A stretch of 64,000 bases of DNA, from NCBI GenBank assembly GCA_034509755.1, contig CM067541.1, forward strand, positions 59,717,556 to 59,781,555, in the 5' to 3' direction. Below are positions 12,716-24,009 of this stretch, piece by piece. The DNA comes from Anisodus tanguticus (taxonomy: Eukaryota; Streptophyta; Magnoliopsida; Solanales; Solanaceae). Position numbers and translations under genes: made by a program. Within the stretch, counting starts at the first letter, position 1; every line of letters begins with the position of its first letter. The notes under the pieces are model-generated. The model made no database searches, was not told the origin of the DNA, and saw nothing but the letters and a program-made list of their open reading frames with translations.

Positions 12716-12897
12716 GTTTCAAAATATTTGTCTTTTTTTTTTTAAAATAATTTTCTAACATGTTTACAAGATTAAAGATCATTTTTATATATTCAACATA
12801 TCTTTAATTTAAAACTATAAAATTCTAAATTTTTTTTAATTTTTTTAAACTTTATCCATGTCAAAAACAAACAATCTTTTTGAAACGGAGAAAGTAG

Positions 12898-13835
12898 TCA
12901 CCAAATTAATTACTCCATTGATCATGTGTCATTTTCTACACATACTACTTATCCACATAATCCTAATTATTTCCATGTCTTCTACTAATTCAATATTTAT
13001 TCAAATACAAATAATCAATTTCTTGATCTCAATTTACTTAAATAGTAATCATTTTAGCACATTTTATATATTCATTATCATGGTCACGTGATCTAGCATT
13101 AATCAATAACTTCTTTGGCACACATAAAATATTATTTATAATCCTCGTTGTCGCATTTTTAAAATCTTGAATTATTTCGGAACTTTATCTTTTTATACAT
13201 TGAACCCTTTATTTGCATACTTAAATATTACCAATATTGTTCAGGGCTCGGGTGTATTTATATATGTCAAGCGGTTCAAATCATAACCTAAAGCCCGAAT
13301 TATTACATCGATGAAACTTATACTTTTGATTCGTTTAACCTCTAACTTTCACGACACTTACTTATCACTTATTAAACATAGCATAAACACTTATATCCTC
13401 AAAGATGATCTTGTCATTCAAGCTTATGTTAACTAATTTATGATGTAACTTAACATTACGAAGATACAGATGTAACAAAAAGTAAAGTAGAATTTTAAAT
13501 CATGTAATTGTTAACTAAAAATATATAAAATGCATCAAATTGTTTTGTAATTTTCATATTATGTGAAAAGTTAAAATAATAGAGTTAGTAAAAAAAAATA
13601 TATTTTTTAAACGGAGCTTGTAACATTATCCACAAAATAGTACGTCTCTCTTCCTGAATAGGGAAATGAGATCACCACCGACAACTAAATTTAACCCTAG
13701 TTAATATCTATTCATATCTGAATCTCCTAACCCTGGTTAACTTAACTATCCATTTCCAACATCATAACACAATAAAGTCTCAACTCCTTTGCACTAAAGT
13801 CTCCACACATGACTCATCCACTCTTCTTCATAGTG
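12898..13835. other. AT-rich upstream region of the TIR1-type gene
   Basis: No open frame with recognisable content. Holds the promoter and 5' UTR of the F-box gene; I could not pick a convincing TATA box. Confidence 0.55.
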
Positions 13836-16800
13836 ATGGCACACTCATTCCCAGAACAAGTGTTAAAGCACTTATTTTCCTTCTTAGCCTCAGACAAGGA
13901 CCGTAACAGTGTATCCTTAGTGTGTAAATCATGGTACGAGATCGAAAGGCGGTGTAGGAAGAGTGTGTTTATTGGGAACTGTTACTCTGTTAGCCCTGAG
14001 ATTATGATCAAACGGTTCCCTGAAGTTAGATCTGTGAATCTGAAAGGAAAGCCACATTTTGCTGACTTTAATTTGGTTCCTGAGGGTTGGGGTGCGTATG
14101 TTGAACCTTGGATTGTAGCAATGTGTAGGTCTTATACTTGCCTTGAAGAGATTAGACTTAAACGAATGGTTGTTAGTGATGAGGCTTTGGAGTTGATTTC
14201 TACTTCCTTTGAGGATTTTAAAGTGTTGGTTTTGTTGTCTTGTGAAGGCTTTACTACTGATGGACTTGCTGCTATTGCTGCTAACTGCAGGTCAGATTAC
14301 TGTTTTCTAGTACTCCTTCCGGATCAAAAAGAGCGTAACTCAGTCATTTGAACGCCCTTTTAAGAAAATACTATCTTTTAGTCAAAAATAGATTATTTGA
14401 CTTAAATGCCCCTAATTAAATATGTATTGGATTTGGCCACCTAACAATTAATAATAATGTCAAATATTTTGATCAGAAGAGAGTATTGTTTAGTGACTTA
14501 GTTCTTACCTGGAGGAGAAAGTTTTAATCTTTGTGTTTATGTTAATGCCGTGATGTGTTGCTCTTGATATTTATCGGTTTGTCAATGATTTCATTTTGTT
14601 TGGTTTCTGTGACTACTTTGTGATAGTTAACCTTTACCAAACAAGAAAATAAAAGGCTTATTTTTCTGTCTTTACTTTTTGTAAATGTTACTTGGTTAGA
14701 TTCTTGAAACTGGAGCATATACTGTGGAGGGATTAATTTCTTTTATCTAGGACAAGGACTTGCATTATTTACACTTTTCTTAAAGGCATATAAGGATGGA
14801 CCTGCTTTTACTTTGTATTTGTTGTTGCACAGACAGTAAAAACTACTTGCTCAATAATGTGGGTTCTTTTCTGGTTATTGAGTAGATTCAGGTCACGTAC
14901 TCACGTTGATTAAGAATGCAGTTCTGACTTAAAGAATATATCCTCTTTTAGTTAGCTTCTTTCACTATTTACTTGAATGTGATCTTAAAACTCTTAAAAC
15001 CTGTTTGAAGGAATTGTTATGTTTATATCTGGTGCTTTGGTTGGAGGCATTGTGTTATATCTGGTGGGGACTTGTAGTGAAGTTTATCTGTGGTGCTTAT
15101 ACTTCAAAAAGCGAAAAAATGGAGGTGACTGGTTCAATGTTAACATGCTTAATTGGTGAATTCACGAAATGGGGATTGATTAAATTCCATTACTGGAATA
15201 TACTTGTTCCGAAAGTTCAAATACTTCAAAAAGCGAAAAAATGGACGTGACTGTGGTTCAATGTTAACATGCTTAATTGGTGAATTCACGAAATGGGGGT
15301 TGATTAAATTCCATTACTGGAATATACATGTTCTGAAAGTTTAATTCTCCCATGTCTATTGACTTCTAGATATTATTCTACTGCAGGAATCTGAGAGAAC
15401 TAGACTTGGGAGAAAGTGAAGTGGAGGACCTAAGTAGCATTGGCTCAGTTATTTTCCTGATAGTTGTACTTCACTGGTGTCACTTAACATTTCTTGTTTG
15501 GGTTCTGAGATCAGCTTCTCAGATCTGGAACGTCTGATTGCTCACTCTCCTAATTTGAAGACACTTCGGCTCAGTCAAGCTGTGCCCCCTGAGAAACTTC
15601 CAGACCTACTGTGCCACGCCTCCCAATTGGTTGAATTTGGTACAGGTGCCTACTCTTCTGAGGTACGGTCTGATGTTTTTTCAAATTTGGAAGAAGCTTT
15701 TTCAGGCTGCAAGAGCCTTGAAGGCCTGTCTGGATTTTGGGATGTCGAGCCAGCTTACCTTCCAGCTATATATCCTGTCTGCTCCAGACTCACCTCATTG
15801 AATTTAAGCTATGCTACTATTCAAAGCCCTGATCTTTATAAGCTCATAAGTCAGTGTCACAGTTTGCAGAGATTGTGGGTATGTTCTAGATTGCTTTTTT
15901 ACTTTTATATTTGCCCTGTGTTGTCAGTCACAACATTCTAATAACTTAGGAGCATGATCCTTGAAAGCAAGGGATTCTTAGAGAAGCACACAAAATTCTA
16001 CCTGATTATCGTCTTGTGAATTCTGTTGACGGCAAGGGAATCTAGAATATCTCCGATAAAAATCATGATATGCAAGGTTAGGAAGATCCAAGGCTCCAAA
16101 TAGTTTCCACTCACAAGGTTGGCTAAAACAATTCACTTTTTTGAAAGTTGAAGTTATAGACCTGTACATGAGTAGGATCTGGAAGATAGATTCTTCGGTT
16201 GTGTAATTCTCATACACGCAATGGCCCTATGACATATTTATCAATCTGAATTAGATGCTTATAAGCTAAAGACTTTATCTGTTCTCTTTTCCTGTGGCTT
16301 TGGATATCTAGAATATCTTGGTACTGTTGCTTAGTGTTTAAGGCAATTCAATTTGAATGAATGTGACTGCAGGTACTAGACTACATCGAAGATACTGGTC
16401 TCCAGGCGCTTGCATCTTCCTGTAAGAACCTTCAAGAACTTAGGGTGTTTCCTTCTGATCCCTTTCTTCCAGAACCAAATGTCTGCCTGACGGAGCAGGG
16501 CCTTGTAGCTGTCTCAGATGGCTGCCCTAAGCTCCAAACAGTTTTATACTTCTGCCGCCAAATGACAAATGACGCCTTAATTACTATTGCTAGAAACCGT
16601 CCTAACATGATCCGCTTTCGCTTGTGTGTTATTGAACCTCGAGCTCCTGATTACTTGACTCTTGAATCGCTTGATACTGGTTTTGGGGCAATAGTGGAAC
16701 AATGCAAAGAGTTGCAGAGACTTTCTCTTTCTGGCCTCCTTACTGACCGGGTGTTTGAGTACATTGGGACCCATGCTAAGAAGTTAGAGATGCTTTCCGT

Positions 16801-17161
16801 CGCTTTTGCTGGAGATAGTGATATGGGCCTCCACCATGTGCTCTCTGGTTGTGAGAGCCTCAGAAAACTAGAGATCAGAGATTGCCCCTTTGGCGACAAG
16901 GCTCTTTTGGCTAATGCTGCAAAGCTGGAGACAATGAGATCCCTTTGGATGTCTTCTTGTTCAGTGAGTTTTGGAGCCTGTAAGCTGCTAAGTCAGAAGA
17001 TGCCTAGGCTTAATGTTGAAGTTATAGATGAGATGGGTCCTCCGGACATGCGGCCAGAAAGCTGTCCTGTTGATAAACTTTATGTATACCGAACAGTGGC
17101 TGGACCAAGGTTTGACATGCCTGGTTTTGTTTGGACATTGAATGAAGATACCGAACATTAG
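13836..17161 (+). CDS. TIR1: TIR1-type auxin receptor F-box protein, one-base frame break
   Basis: Family role (known): the nuclear auxin co-receptor; the F-box binds SKP1/CUL1 and the LRR domain, with auxin, binds Aux/IAA repressors for ubiquitination. Exons 13836-14290, 15387-15878 and 16373-17161 have intact splice sites. F-box at residues about 1-45 (FPEQVLKHLFSFL, SLVCKSWYEIER). LRR domain follows with the InsP6/auxin pocket wording LKGKPHFADFNLVPEGWG, IRLKRMVVSDEALEL, RFRLCVIEPRAPDYLTLE, LSLSGLLTD and the C-terminal PESCPVDKLYVYRTVAGP. It is closer to TIR1/AFB1 than to AFB2/3. A TIR1-type exon 2 reads SSHWLSYFP; here one C is missing after 15438 (AGC ATT for AGC CAT), which puts the rest of the exon in another frame. 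Everything downstream is otherwise open and conserved. I chose the ATG at 13836 because family members start there; an in-frame ATG at 13809 would add nine residues. Confidence 0.9.
15101..15342 (+). repeat. Tandem duplication of about 120 bp in TIR1 intron 1
   Basis: Two adjacent copies begin ACTTCAAAAAGCGAAAAAAT at 15101 and 15223 and run to about 15222 and 15342, with only a handful of differences. The second copy ends about 45 bp before the exon 2 acceptor. Confidence 0.9.
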
Positions 17162-18046
17162 CTTCTGCAAGGGTGATGACAAGCTCCTTTATGTTATTAA
17201 TCCTCAGGCCTTGTGTAGTGTAGTGCTGGTTGAGGTGTGACATGGCAGCAGAAAGTGTTGTTCAAGAGCTCACATGCCATCCACTATTTCCTCTTTGGCT
17301 GAGCTAATTTACAGCATCAACCTATAAAGTTGTTTAAACTCTTTGGGGTCGTGTTCTTTGGAACAAGGTTACTCGGGATTATAACCCCAAGTTTATACTC
17401 GGATTAGGATCCTAATCCCGATAACCAACAATCACTACGTGTTGCTATGTATGGGAATAAGAATTACTAGTAGTCTCTTTGGGTGGGTGGGTGGGTGCGT
17501 GTTAACCCATGTAAATGCCTTGCGATTTGAAGTCGTGTGCGTTGTTATGCAGCTAATTTCATTATCTTTTCTGTTGACTTGTTCTGATGATGAGATTGTG
17601 CATCGTAAGCCAGTAAATTGTTTAGCTTCCATGTATTAAAAATCTCTTTAGCAAATTATTTTTAGTGAGACAGAAATTTGAGTAAGATTTCAAACAGCCC
17701 CCAATGCCGATAGAACAATGAGATGATGGAAAATTGGTAATTCCGCCAGGTTGGTTGTGGTATGTGTTGGATTTAATTATAATTCAACTATAAAACTGAA
17801 AATTACAATATAATAACAAAGCGAAATTACTATTTTGTTGATCAAGAAAAGCTGGAAAGTTGTTTTTTCTTTGAGTCGAGTGTGGCACTCTGTCCTTAAG
17901 ACAATATTGCCCCGTATGTATCATTTATACGTCTGGACAATTCGTCTCCCAAGATAAAACGATGGAACTATTGAGCAAAGGAAACTCAAAAGCTACCGTG
18001 AAGAATATTGAATAACGAAATAATGCTTGGAAGATTAGGAAGAAAC
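17162..18046. other. TIR1 3' flank
   Basis: Probable 3' UTR with a short (GGGT)n run near 17482-17500. From about 17765 the sequence looks like older repeat DNA that continues beyond the hAT insertion; no coding potential seen. Confidence 0.5.
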
Positions 18047-18599
18047 TAAGGGTGGCCGGTGGGCGGGCTCGGGTACGGCGGGCGGGTACGGCGGGGTCGG
18101 GGTCGGGGCGGGACGATCGGGGGGTCGGGATCGGGCCTAGCGGGGTCGGGTGCACGGGCGGGACTGCTCCGGTCCGTCCGTCCGTCCGTCCGTCGGTATC
18201 GGGGCGGGCTCGGGGCGGGCTCGGGTTTTCCTTTTTTTTTTTTTTTAAAATAACATATGTATAAAAAAAACTCAATAAATAAAACAAAATAGTGTAATAA
18301 AAACATCCAAGAAATTTGTTTTTGTGCCTCTTATATTATTTAATAGACATGATTTTTTTGTAATACAAATACAATTGTCTAAAATCTAAATTGCAACTTT
18401 ATGGTGTTGTCCAAAAGTTGCAAATTACATAATAAAATTACAATTAAAAAAATTACATTTTCAAAAAAATGCATGTTCTAATTGCTTGATGATTTCATGT
18501 GGTTCTTCGGTTGGAATAGGTATTTGTTGGTCAAATTGATCCACGTCGCTTCCACTACCTTCGGTTAAGATTTCGTTGTAGTTTTCATCATCTTCTTCG

Positions 18600-20885
18600 T
18601 TGATCTCCGGTTGACCGCACCTTCTCCGCTCCGCTCGTATCCAATCTACGAATAATACGCAATTTCAAAATTTGTCTCCGCCAATGAGTGTACGTGGTCT
18701 CCTATTTGATATTTGCTGCGAGAAAAAGCGCTTTAAACGCGGTTGACGACGCTTGAATGTTCAAAACATCTCGAGCCATCATTGAAAGTGTCGGAAAGGT
18801 CTTCTCATTCCCTCCGGTATTTCGACAAGTCTTCTTGTCCATCTTCATTGATAACTTCTTGATACGGTACAGAACACTGCAAAACAAAAATATCCAACTC
18901 GCTAATTTGGTTAGTAGAGGTACGGCCGCACATTCTATTTACGAGGCTTTCAATACTAGCGCGAAACGACATGTCTTTTGTGAGGTTGTGTTGAAGATGA
19001 AGAAGATGGTATGGTAAGGTACGTTACTAGCATTTTCTTGTTGATAAAATCTATATATATTTTTGCGGTGGTGTTCTACGCTATTCAACACTTCTTCTTT
19101 AGTTTGTTCAATAGGTGGTGGGTGATTTAGATTTTGGGACTTGGAGGTGGTAGTACTTCTATACAATCGTAAATAGTTTCAATTAGTGATTTAGTACCGT
19201 CTATTTTAATAGTAGGATTTAATACGAGAACCAATAATATAAATAGAAGGAATAGGAATAAAATATTTTTTTATTTTGACAAACATTTTTTTAATAATTT
19301 TGCCTTATAAGTGGTTTTTCCATATATTCACTAAGTAATAAAAATATTAGAGTTATATAAAATAACATAGTTGAAATAGTAGGATAATATATCTAGGAAA
19401 ATTCTTTTGTTGCTTGAAAAAATTTCTCTAAAAATACAATAAGTTCGGAAATTTTTTCCCAATCACTATCTAAAATCATATCAATTTGGCTTTTTATTAT
19501 GAGAGTTAAAAAATAAAGTTATAGGTAATTTATAGTCATAAGCAACAAGTAGTTGCTCGTATAAAGAATTCCACCTAGTGGATACTTCTTGTGGAATTCT
19601 TCTAAAAGGTAGTCCACAATCATGACAAATTTTTTTATATTCTTTTCTACGTTGTACTTTATTACTTTTAAAAATAAAGTTTATAGCAAATTGTATTTTA
19701 CTAAGAATGTCTTCAAAAAGTGATAGACCATCCTTTACAATTAAGTTATATATATGGCACGCGCATTTTATATGAAAATGGTCCGGAAAAGATGGAGCTA
19801 AACTATTTTTTAACATTGTAATTGCGTAATTGTTATTAGAAGCGTTATCTAATGTAATAGTCATAATTTTATCGGTAATTCCGTAATAATCGCACACTTG
19901 ATAAATATTTTACGCAATAAAAGTACCGGTGTGCCTATCATCTATATATCTATACGCTAAAATACGTTTTTGCATAGACCATTTATAATCTATCCAATGA
20001 CAAGTTACGAGTTAAATAATCATGGCCGTTAGTACTACGACCTATATCGGACGTGATAGATACTTTGCCATTAAAATGATATAATGAAAAACGTAAATAT
20101 TGTTGATATTCATGCGCAAATTTAAATACATCTCTCTTAACGAGTTGACCTAGGAAAACCGTTAAAAGCGAGGATTATATATATCTCTAATGTAATGAAT
20201 AAAACCTAGGAGATGAAGGAAATGAAAAAGGCAAACCCTCACATGCAACTAATTTTGATATTGCTTCCCTATCTCTATGTTTGTTGTATTTAGAGCCTAC
20301 AATTCCCCCCGTCATAGGGTTAATTTGACCCATGTACTTGGTCGGGACGATATCGGTATGTGAACCTTGTCCCGATGGAGCGGCCGTTTGCGCACCCGGT
20401 TTTGAAGCTGGTATTGGGCATACCTAGGTTTGGATGAGCACTTACTACATGTCTAATTAAACCCCCGTCCCACCGTGACCTTTTCCAGTTTTAAATTTTA
20501 AAACATTTTTACAAATTTTACATATGGCTACTTGATTCTCTACGTCCCTATCAAAAAATGTCCATGCATCGATTTTAATGGTCGTTTTCTTTGGACCTCG
20601 TCTCATACTAGGGGGAATAGGAGGTATTTCGGTTGAAGGTGCACTAGTGGGCGTGTTGTCATCAATATTAGTGGGTGTATCGTCTAGATCATCGTCTAAA
20701 TTAAAGTCTTCTTGAGTTCCAGAAAATAACTCCTCGTCTAAATCTAATGGTATTGTAGGAAAATGTTGAGTATCAACAAAATCATCTGTGTAGGAATAAG
20801 ATGACTAGAAGAAGTACCCTTGCTGATTGCCCCTACTAGAAGAAGTCTTACCCTTACCCTTAAACATACCTCTAATTCCTTCCAT
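18600..20885 (-). pseudogene. Decayed hAT transposase (BED finger + RNase H-like + hATC)
   Basis: Likely ATG at 20885 (MEGIRGMFKGKGK), but TAG lies in frame at 20807-20805. Further on: a BED-type zinc finger (IDAWTFFDRDVENQVAICKI, then LIRHVVSAH giving C-x2-C and H-x4-H) at about 20570-20430; the RNase H-like core, the longest open piece at 19897-19481 (TITLDNASNNNYAITMLKN, HIKCACHIYNLIVKDGL, STRWNSLYEQL); and the hATC dimerisation region (FPTLSMMARDVLNIQASSTA) at about 18820-18700. The pieces are collinear but lie in different frames with several stops. Not expected to make active transposase. Family resemblance is to plant zinc-finger BED RICESLEEPER-type proteins. Confidence 0.85.
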
Positions 20886-21357
20886 TTTAATTATATGCTA
20901 ACAAATAATTAAAGTAAATGAAATTAAGTGCGCTAAATAAAATAAACGGACAATAATAATTTAATGAAGGAACGAATGTACCAAACGCCGACGTAACGTC
21001 GACGTGTAATCGAGAGGTTGAAAATTGAAACTTTGCTCGATGGAAGATCCTCAAGCTAGTTGCCAACTTCACTCCCAATTCCCAAATGAATTAATAAAAT
21101 TGAATATTTAGCAAACAATGTAGAGAGATATATTGAGAAATTAGAGAGATTGTAGGAAGATTTGTGAGAAAGATGAAGAGAAAATGAGTTATTTATAGTT
21201 GAAAAATTGGGTTAAAGTGTAAATATAATAACTTATGGGTTAAAAATAAATATTAAGGGGTAGGGGGGGGGTTGGGGGGGGGGGGGGGCCTAAAATGGCC
21301 GTTGGTAACGGCCGTAATCTAAAATGGCCGTTGGTGCAACGGCTATTTTTGCAAAAA

Positions 21358-21450
21358 GTCGGGGTCGGGGTCGGGGTCGGGGTCGGGACGGGCTCGGGGC
21401 GGGCTCGGGTCGGCGGGCACAGGGCGGGCTCGGGTACGGCGGGACGAGAC
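21358..21450 (+). repeat. (GGGGTC)n / GGGCTCGG G-rich subterminal array
   Basis: Four or more GGGGTC units in a row (21361-21386), followed by GGGCTCGGGGC units. Similar G-rich arrays sit at 18060-18225 and 21512-21560. Four or more G-runs of 3-4 with short loops fit the G-quadruplex pattern. Confidence 0.85.
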
Positions 21451-21578
21451 ATCGTCCGTCCCGAGTTCGAGTCCCGCCCCGGTAATTTTTTTTTTTTTTT
21501 TTTTTTTAGAGCGGGGTCGGGGCGGGGTCGGGACGGGGTCGGGCGGGGTCGGGTCGTCCGGCCCGGCCGGCCGCCCTA

Positions 21579-22585
21579 GAAGAAAGCGCTTTGCTTTCTG
21601 CTTTGTGTATTTTCGTGTATATCAAGTGTGCCTCAACAATGGTGTAAGGGGTGTTTATATAGGAGGAAGAGGCTGTTTGTTGATGCCTCCATGTGACCAT
21701 TATTGGCCAAATAATGACCATTATGGAGGTAGTAAAGCCACCAAATAAATGGAGAAAATTGCCAACGGATTGGCCATTATAGGAGGTGTAATTCGGCCAA
21801 AATAAATGGGCCGAATTGAGTCTTTGGACGTTTCGTTGCCGGACCGTCGAAATTTTGACTTTCTGAAAACTTCAGGGACCAAACTGTACATCTTGAAACT
21901 TCAGAGATCAAACTGTACTTCTGGCAAAGTTTTCAGAGATCAAACTGCCCACAGCCCGCGAACACGGAACACGGAACTCGGAACCGGACCGGACGGGCGG
22001 GCGGCGGCGGCGTGTGGTCTTTCCTCGACCGAAGCACATCTAGGTCTTCCTCCTTTAAACACATGGGATACCCCTTGGGGTCCCAAACCCCAAACCAATT
22101 TCGAGTCTTATATACACAACAATTCTTTCTTCATCTACCGATGAGGGAGAATTGATCACACACCACACTTTTCCATGCTTCAAACACCTTACTTCGTGAA
22201 CCAATATCTCTTTCATTTCTCAATGAAATTTGACGATTCTTGGCCCTACGGTTATCTACGTACTTAGTACATCATGCATGGTATGTTCTTCTATAGCTTG
22301 ACAAAATTTGAACTATACTTCAGAAGTGTGATGATTTAAATGGTAAGAATCTAAAGAAGGGATTCTTCAAATTTAAATTCTAAATCCACTTTTACATGTC
22401 AATGAGAATTCAAGATTTTAAATAAGTGAATATAGGATGTTTTATTTATTGTATCTTGTAGAGAAAATACATAAAATTCATCCTTTAACTTGTTTTTAAA
22501 ATTTATTTTAGTAATTTAATTTTACCGGCGTTCATAACGCTCTAAGCAACTTTCAAGTGAATTTTATTCACCACGGCATTTCAGG
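21579..22585. other. Repeat-like DNA flanking the hAT element
   Basis: Includes a TATA-like GTGTTTATATAGGAGG near 21650 and a GC-rich patch near 21960-22010. It could be an older LTR that the hAT element entered, but I found no paired LTR or primer-binding site. No gene recognised. Confidence 0.4.
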
Positions 22586-23555
22586 TAGGGATGGGCGTAT
22601 ATCGGTTCGGTTTGATTTTGTATCAAAAAAGTATGAACCTAACAAAATTTGATTTTTATTTTAAAAAATTGAATCAAACTTTTTTAAAAAAAAAATCGAT
22701 ATATCGGTTTATATCGTCGAACGTATCGATTTATATTATTTTTTTCAATTCAAATATAAAGTCTAAAAAAAATAATTTAAAGTCCAAAAATATAAAGCTA
22801 TCACATATATTCTTAAAACATTTAAAAAAACTCCAAATTAAAGTTTACATTCCCACAAAATAAAAGTCCAACATTGAAATAAAATAAACGGGTCGGGGTT
22901 TTTTTTAAAAAAATATAATTTCCAACACTTAAATTGACATTCACACCTATATTACCACGAATTTTTGATGTTGGAATGTATTGTATATCGTGAGATCTTT
23001 ACTAAAAAAAAGGGAAAATTATAAACGAATTTGGGGGAAAATACAAATTGATTGAAAAAATAGATGTTTTCCTAAAAATTGGCGGCGCCGCGGTTTGACC
23101 GGCCACGTCTTGAAAAGCACAGACCAATTAATCGTATCGGTCGTATTCTTGAATTTGGAATGAAATAAATATAGGCAAAATAAAAAAAAATCGGATAAAT
23201 CGGATCTCCGAGCGCAGAATATGACTTTTTAAAGTTGCACCAATTTACAACTACTTTGCTTTCTCTCCCTACATTTTATGTCAATGTTTCCGTAATATGT
23301 TAATTAAGTTCATGCCGCATTCGACTCCATAAAAGATTTATAGTTTGACTTCAATGACTATGATTCAAGAGATAGCAATAACCTAAAATAAAAAATAATA
23401 TTAATTACAAATTTGACCCCGATTTTCAATTCGGTTCATCAAAAACTCTAAAGAACCAAACCGAATTATTTAATCTTGATTTTGTTCGATTTTTTAAAGA
23501 ACCGATTTTTAAAAATATTTTAACCGAATTTCAACTGTTCTTATGCCAACCCCTA
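22586..23555 (-). mobile_element. hAT-like non-autonomous element (copy A of a shared core family)
   Basis: Left end TAGGGATGGGCGTATATCGG and right end, minus strand, TTAGGGGTTGGCAT. Flanks ATTTCAGG (22578-22585) and ATTTGATG (23556-23563) match at 6 of 8 positions. Subterminal parts carry CGGTTT/AACCGAA units. The interior, about 22920-23400, is the core found again at 36.8-37.2, 38.2-38.5 and 41.3-41.6 kb. No transposase. Confidence 0.75.
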
Positions 23556-24009
23556 ATTTGATGAATTTGTTTTGTATAATTTGGTCTAAAACTAAAAATA
23601 ATTACAATATTTTCCCTTCTTTCTTCTTCTTCAAACTAAACATATCCAGTAACTCAATTGGCAACATCTCAAACTTAGATCCAAATTTTTACAATGCAAA
23701 CGCTAATCTCGGTAACCTTGAACCCTAATTAAAATACACGTCGTTTTTCGGCGGTGTTGTTTCTCTTCCACCATCACACCACTCATACTCCCCTGTTTTT
23801 TCATATCATGTGAGATCCCATCGAGAGCACGTGACTCCATAGCTCCGTCTCCCTATTTCCTGCCAACATCTAACAAATTTAATCTTCTTTTATTACTGTG
23901 TCATATCAAACCCATCCAGTTAAATCTATTTACAAAGAAGACCAAGAACAAATAGTGTCGTTGGAATCTGTTGAAGTAAAAAAGCACAAAGAGAAGACAA
24001 AATAAAAAC
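23556..24009. other. Intergenic DNA, nothing recognised
   Basis: No repeat or coding signal that I can support. Confidence 0.5.

Larger units (their letters stand above)
10576..12894. mobile_element. Stowaway-like MITE split by a larger insertion
   Basis: Left end CTTCCTCCGTTTCAAAATGA (from 10576) and right end, read on the minus strand, CTTTCTCCGTTTCAAAAAGA (from 12894) are inverted repeats of the Stowaway type, each next to TA. The MITE halves are about 10576-10630 and 12716-12894. The middle 2 kb is a different element, listed separately. Confidence 0.7.
18047..21578 (-). mobile_element. hAT-superfamily DNA transposon, 3.5 kb
   Basis: Ends TAAGGGTGGCCGGTGGGCGG (18047) and, on the minus strand, TAGGGCGGCCGGCCGGGCCG (21578) form short imperfect terminal inverted repeats. 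Flanking 8-bp duplications are GAAGAAAC (18039-18046) and GAAGAAAG (21579-21586), 7 of 8 matching, the length expected of hAT. Both subterminal regions are very rich in GGGTCGG/GGGGTC units, unlike the AT-rich interior. The transposase region reads on the minus strand and is broken. Confidence 0.88.

Noticed and set aside
17925..18306. Open frames on both strands in the hAT left end
   Set aside because: Arg/Pro/Gly strings from GGGTCGG repeats; no domain.
21240..21721. Open frames on both strands across the hAT right end
   Set aside because: Products of G-rich simple repeats.
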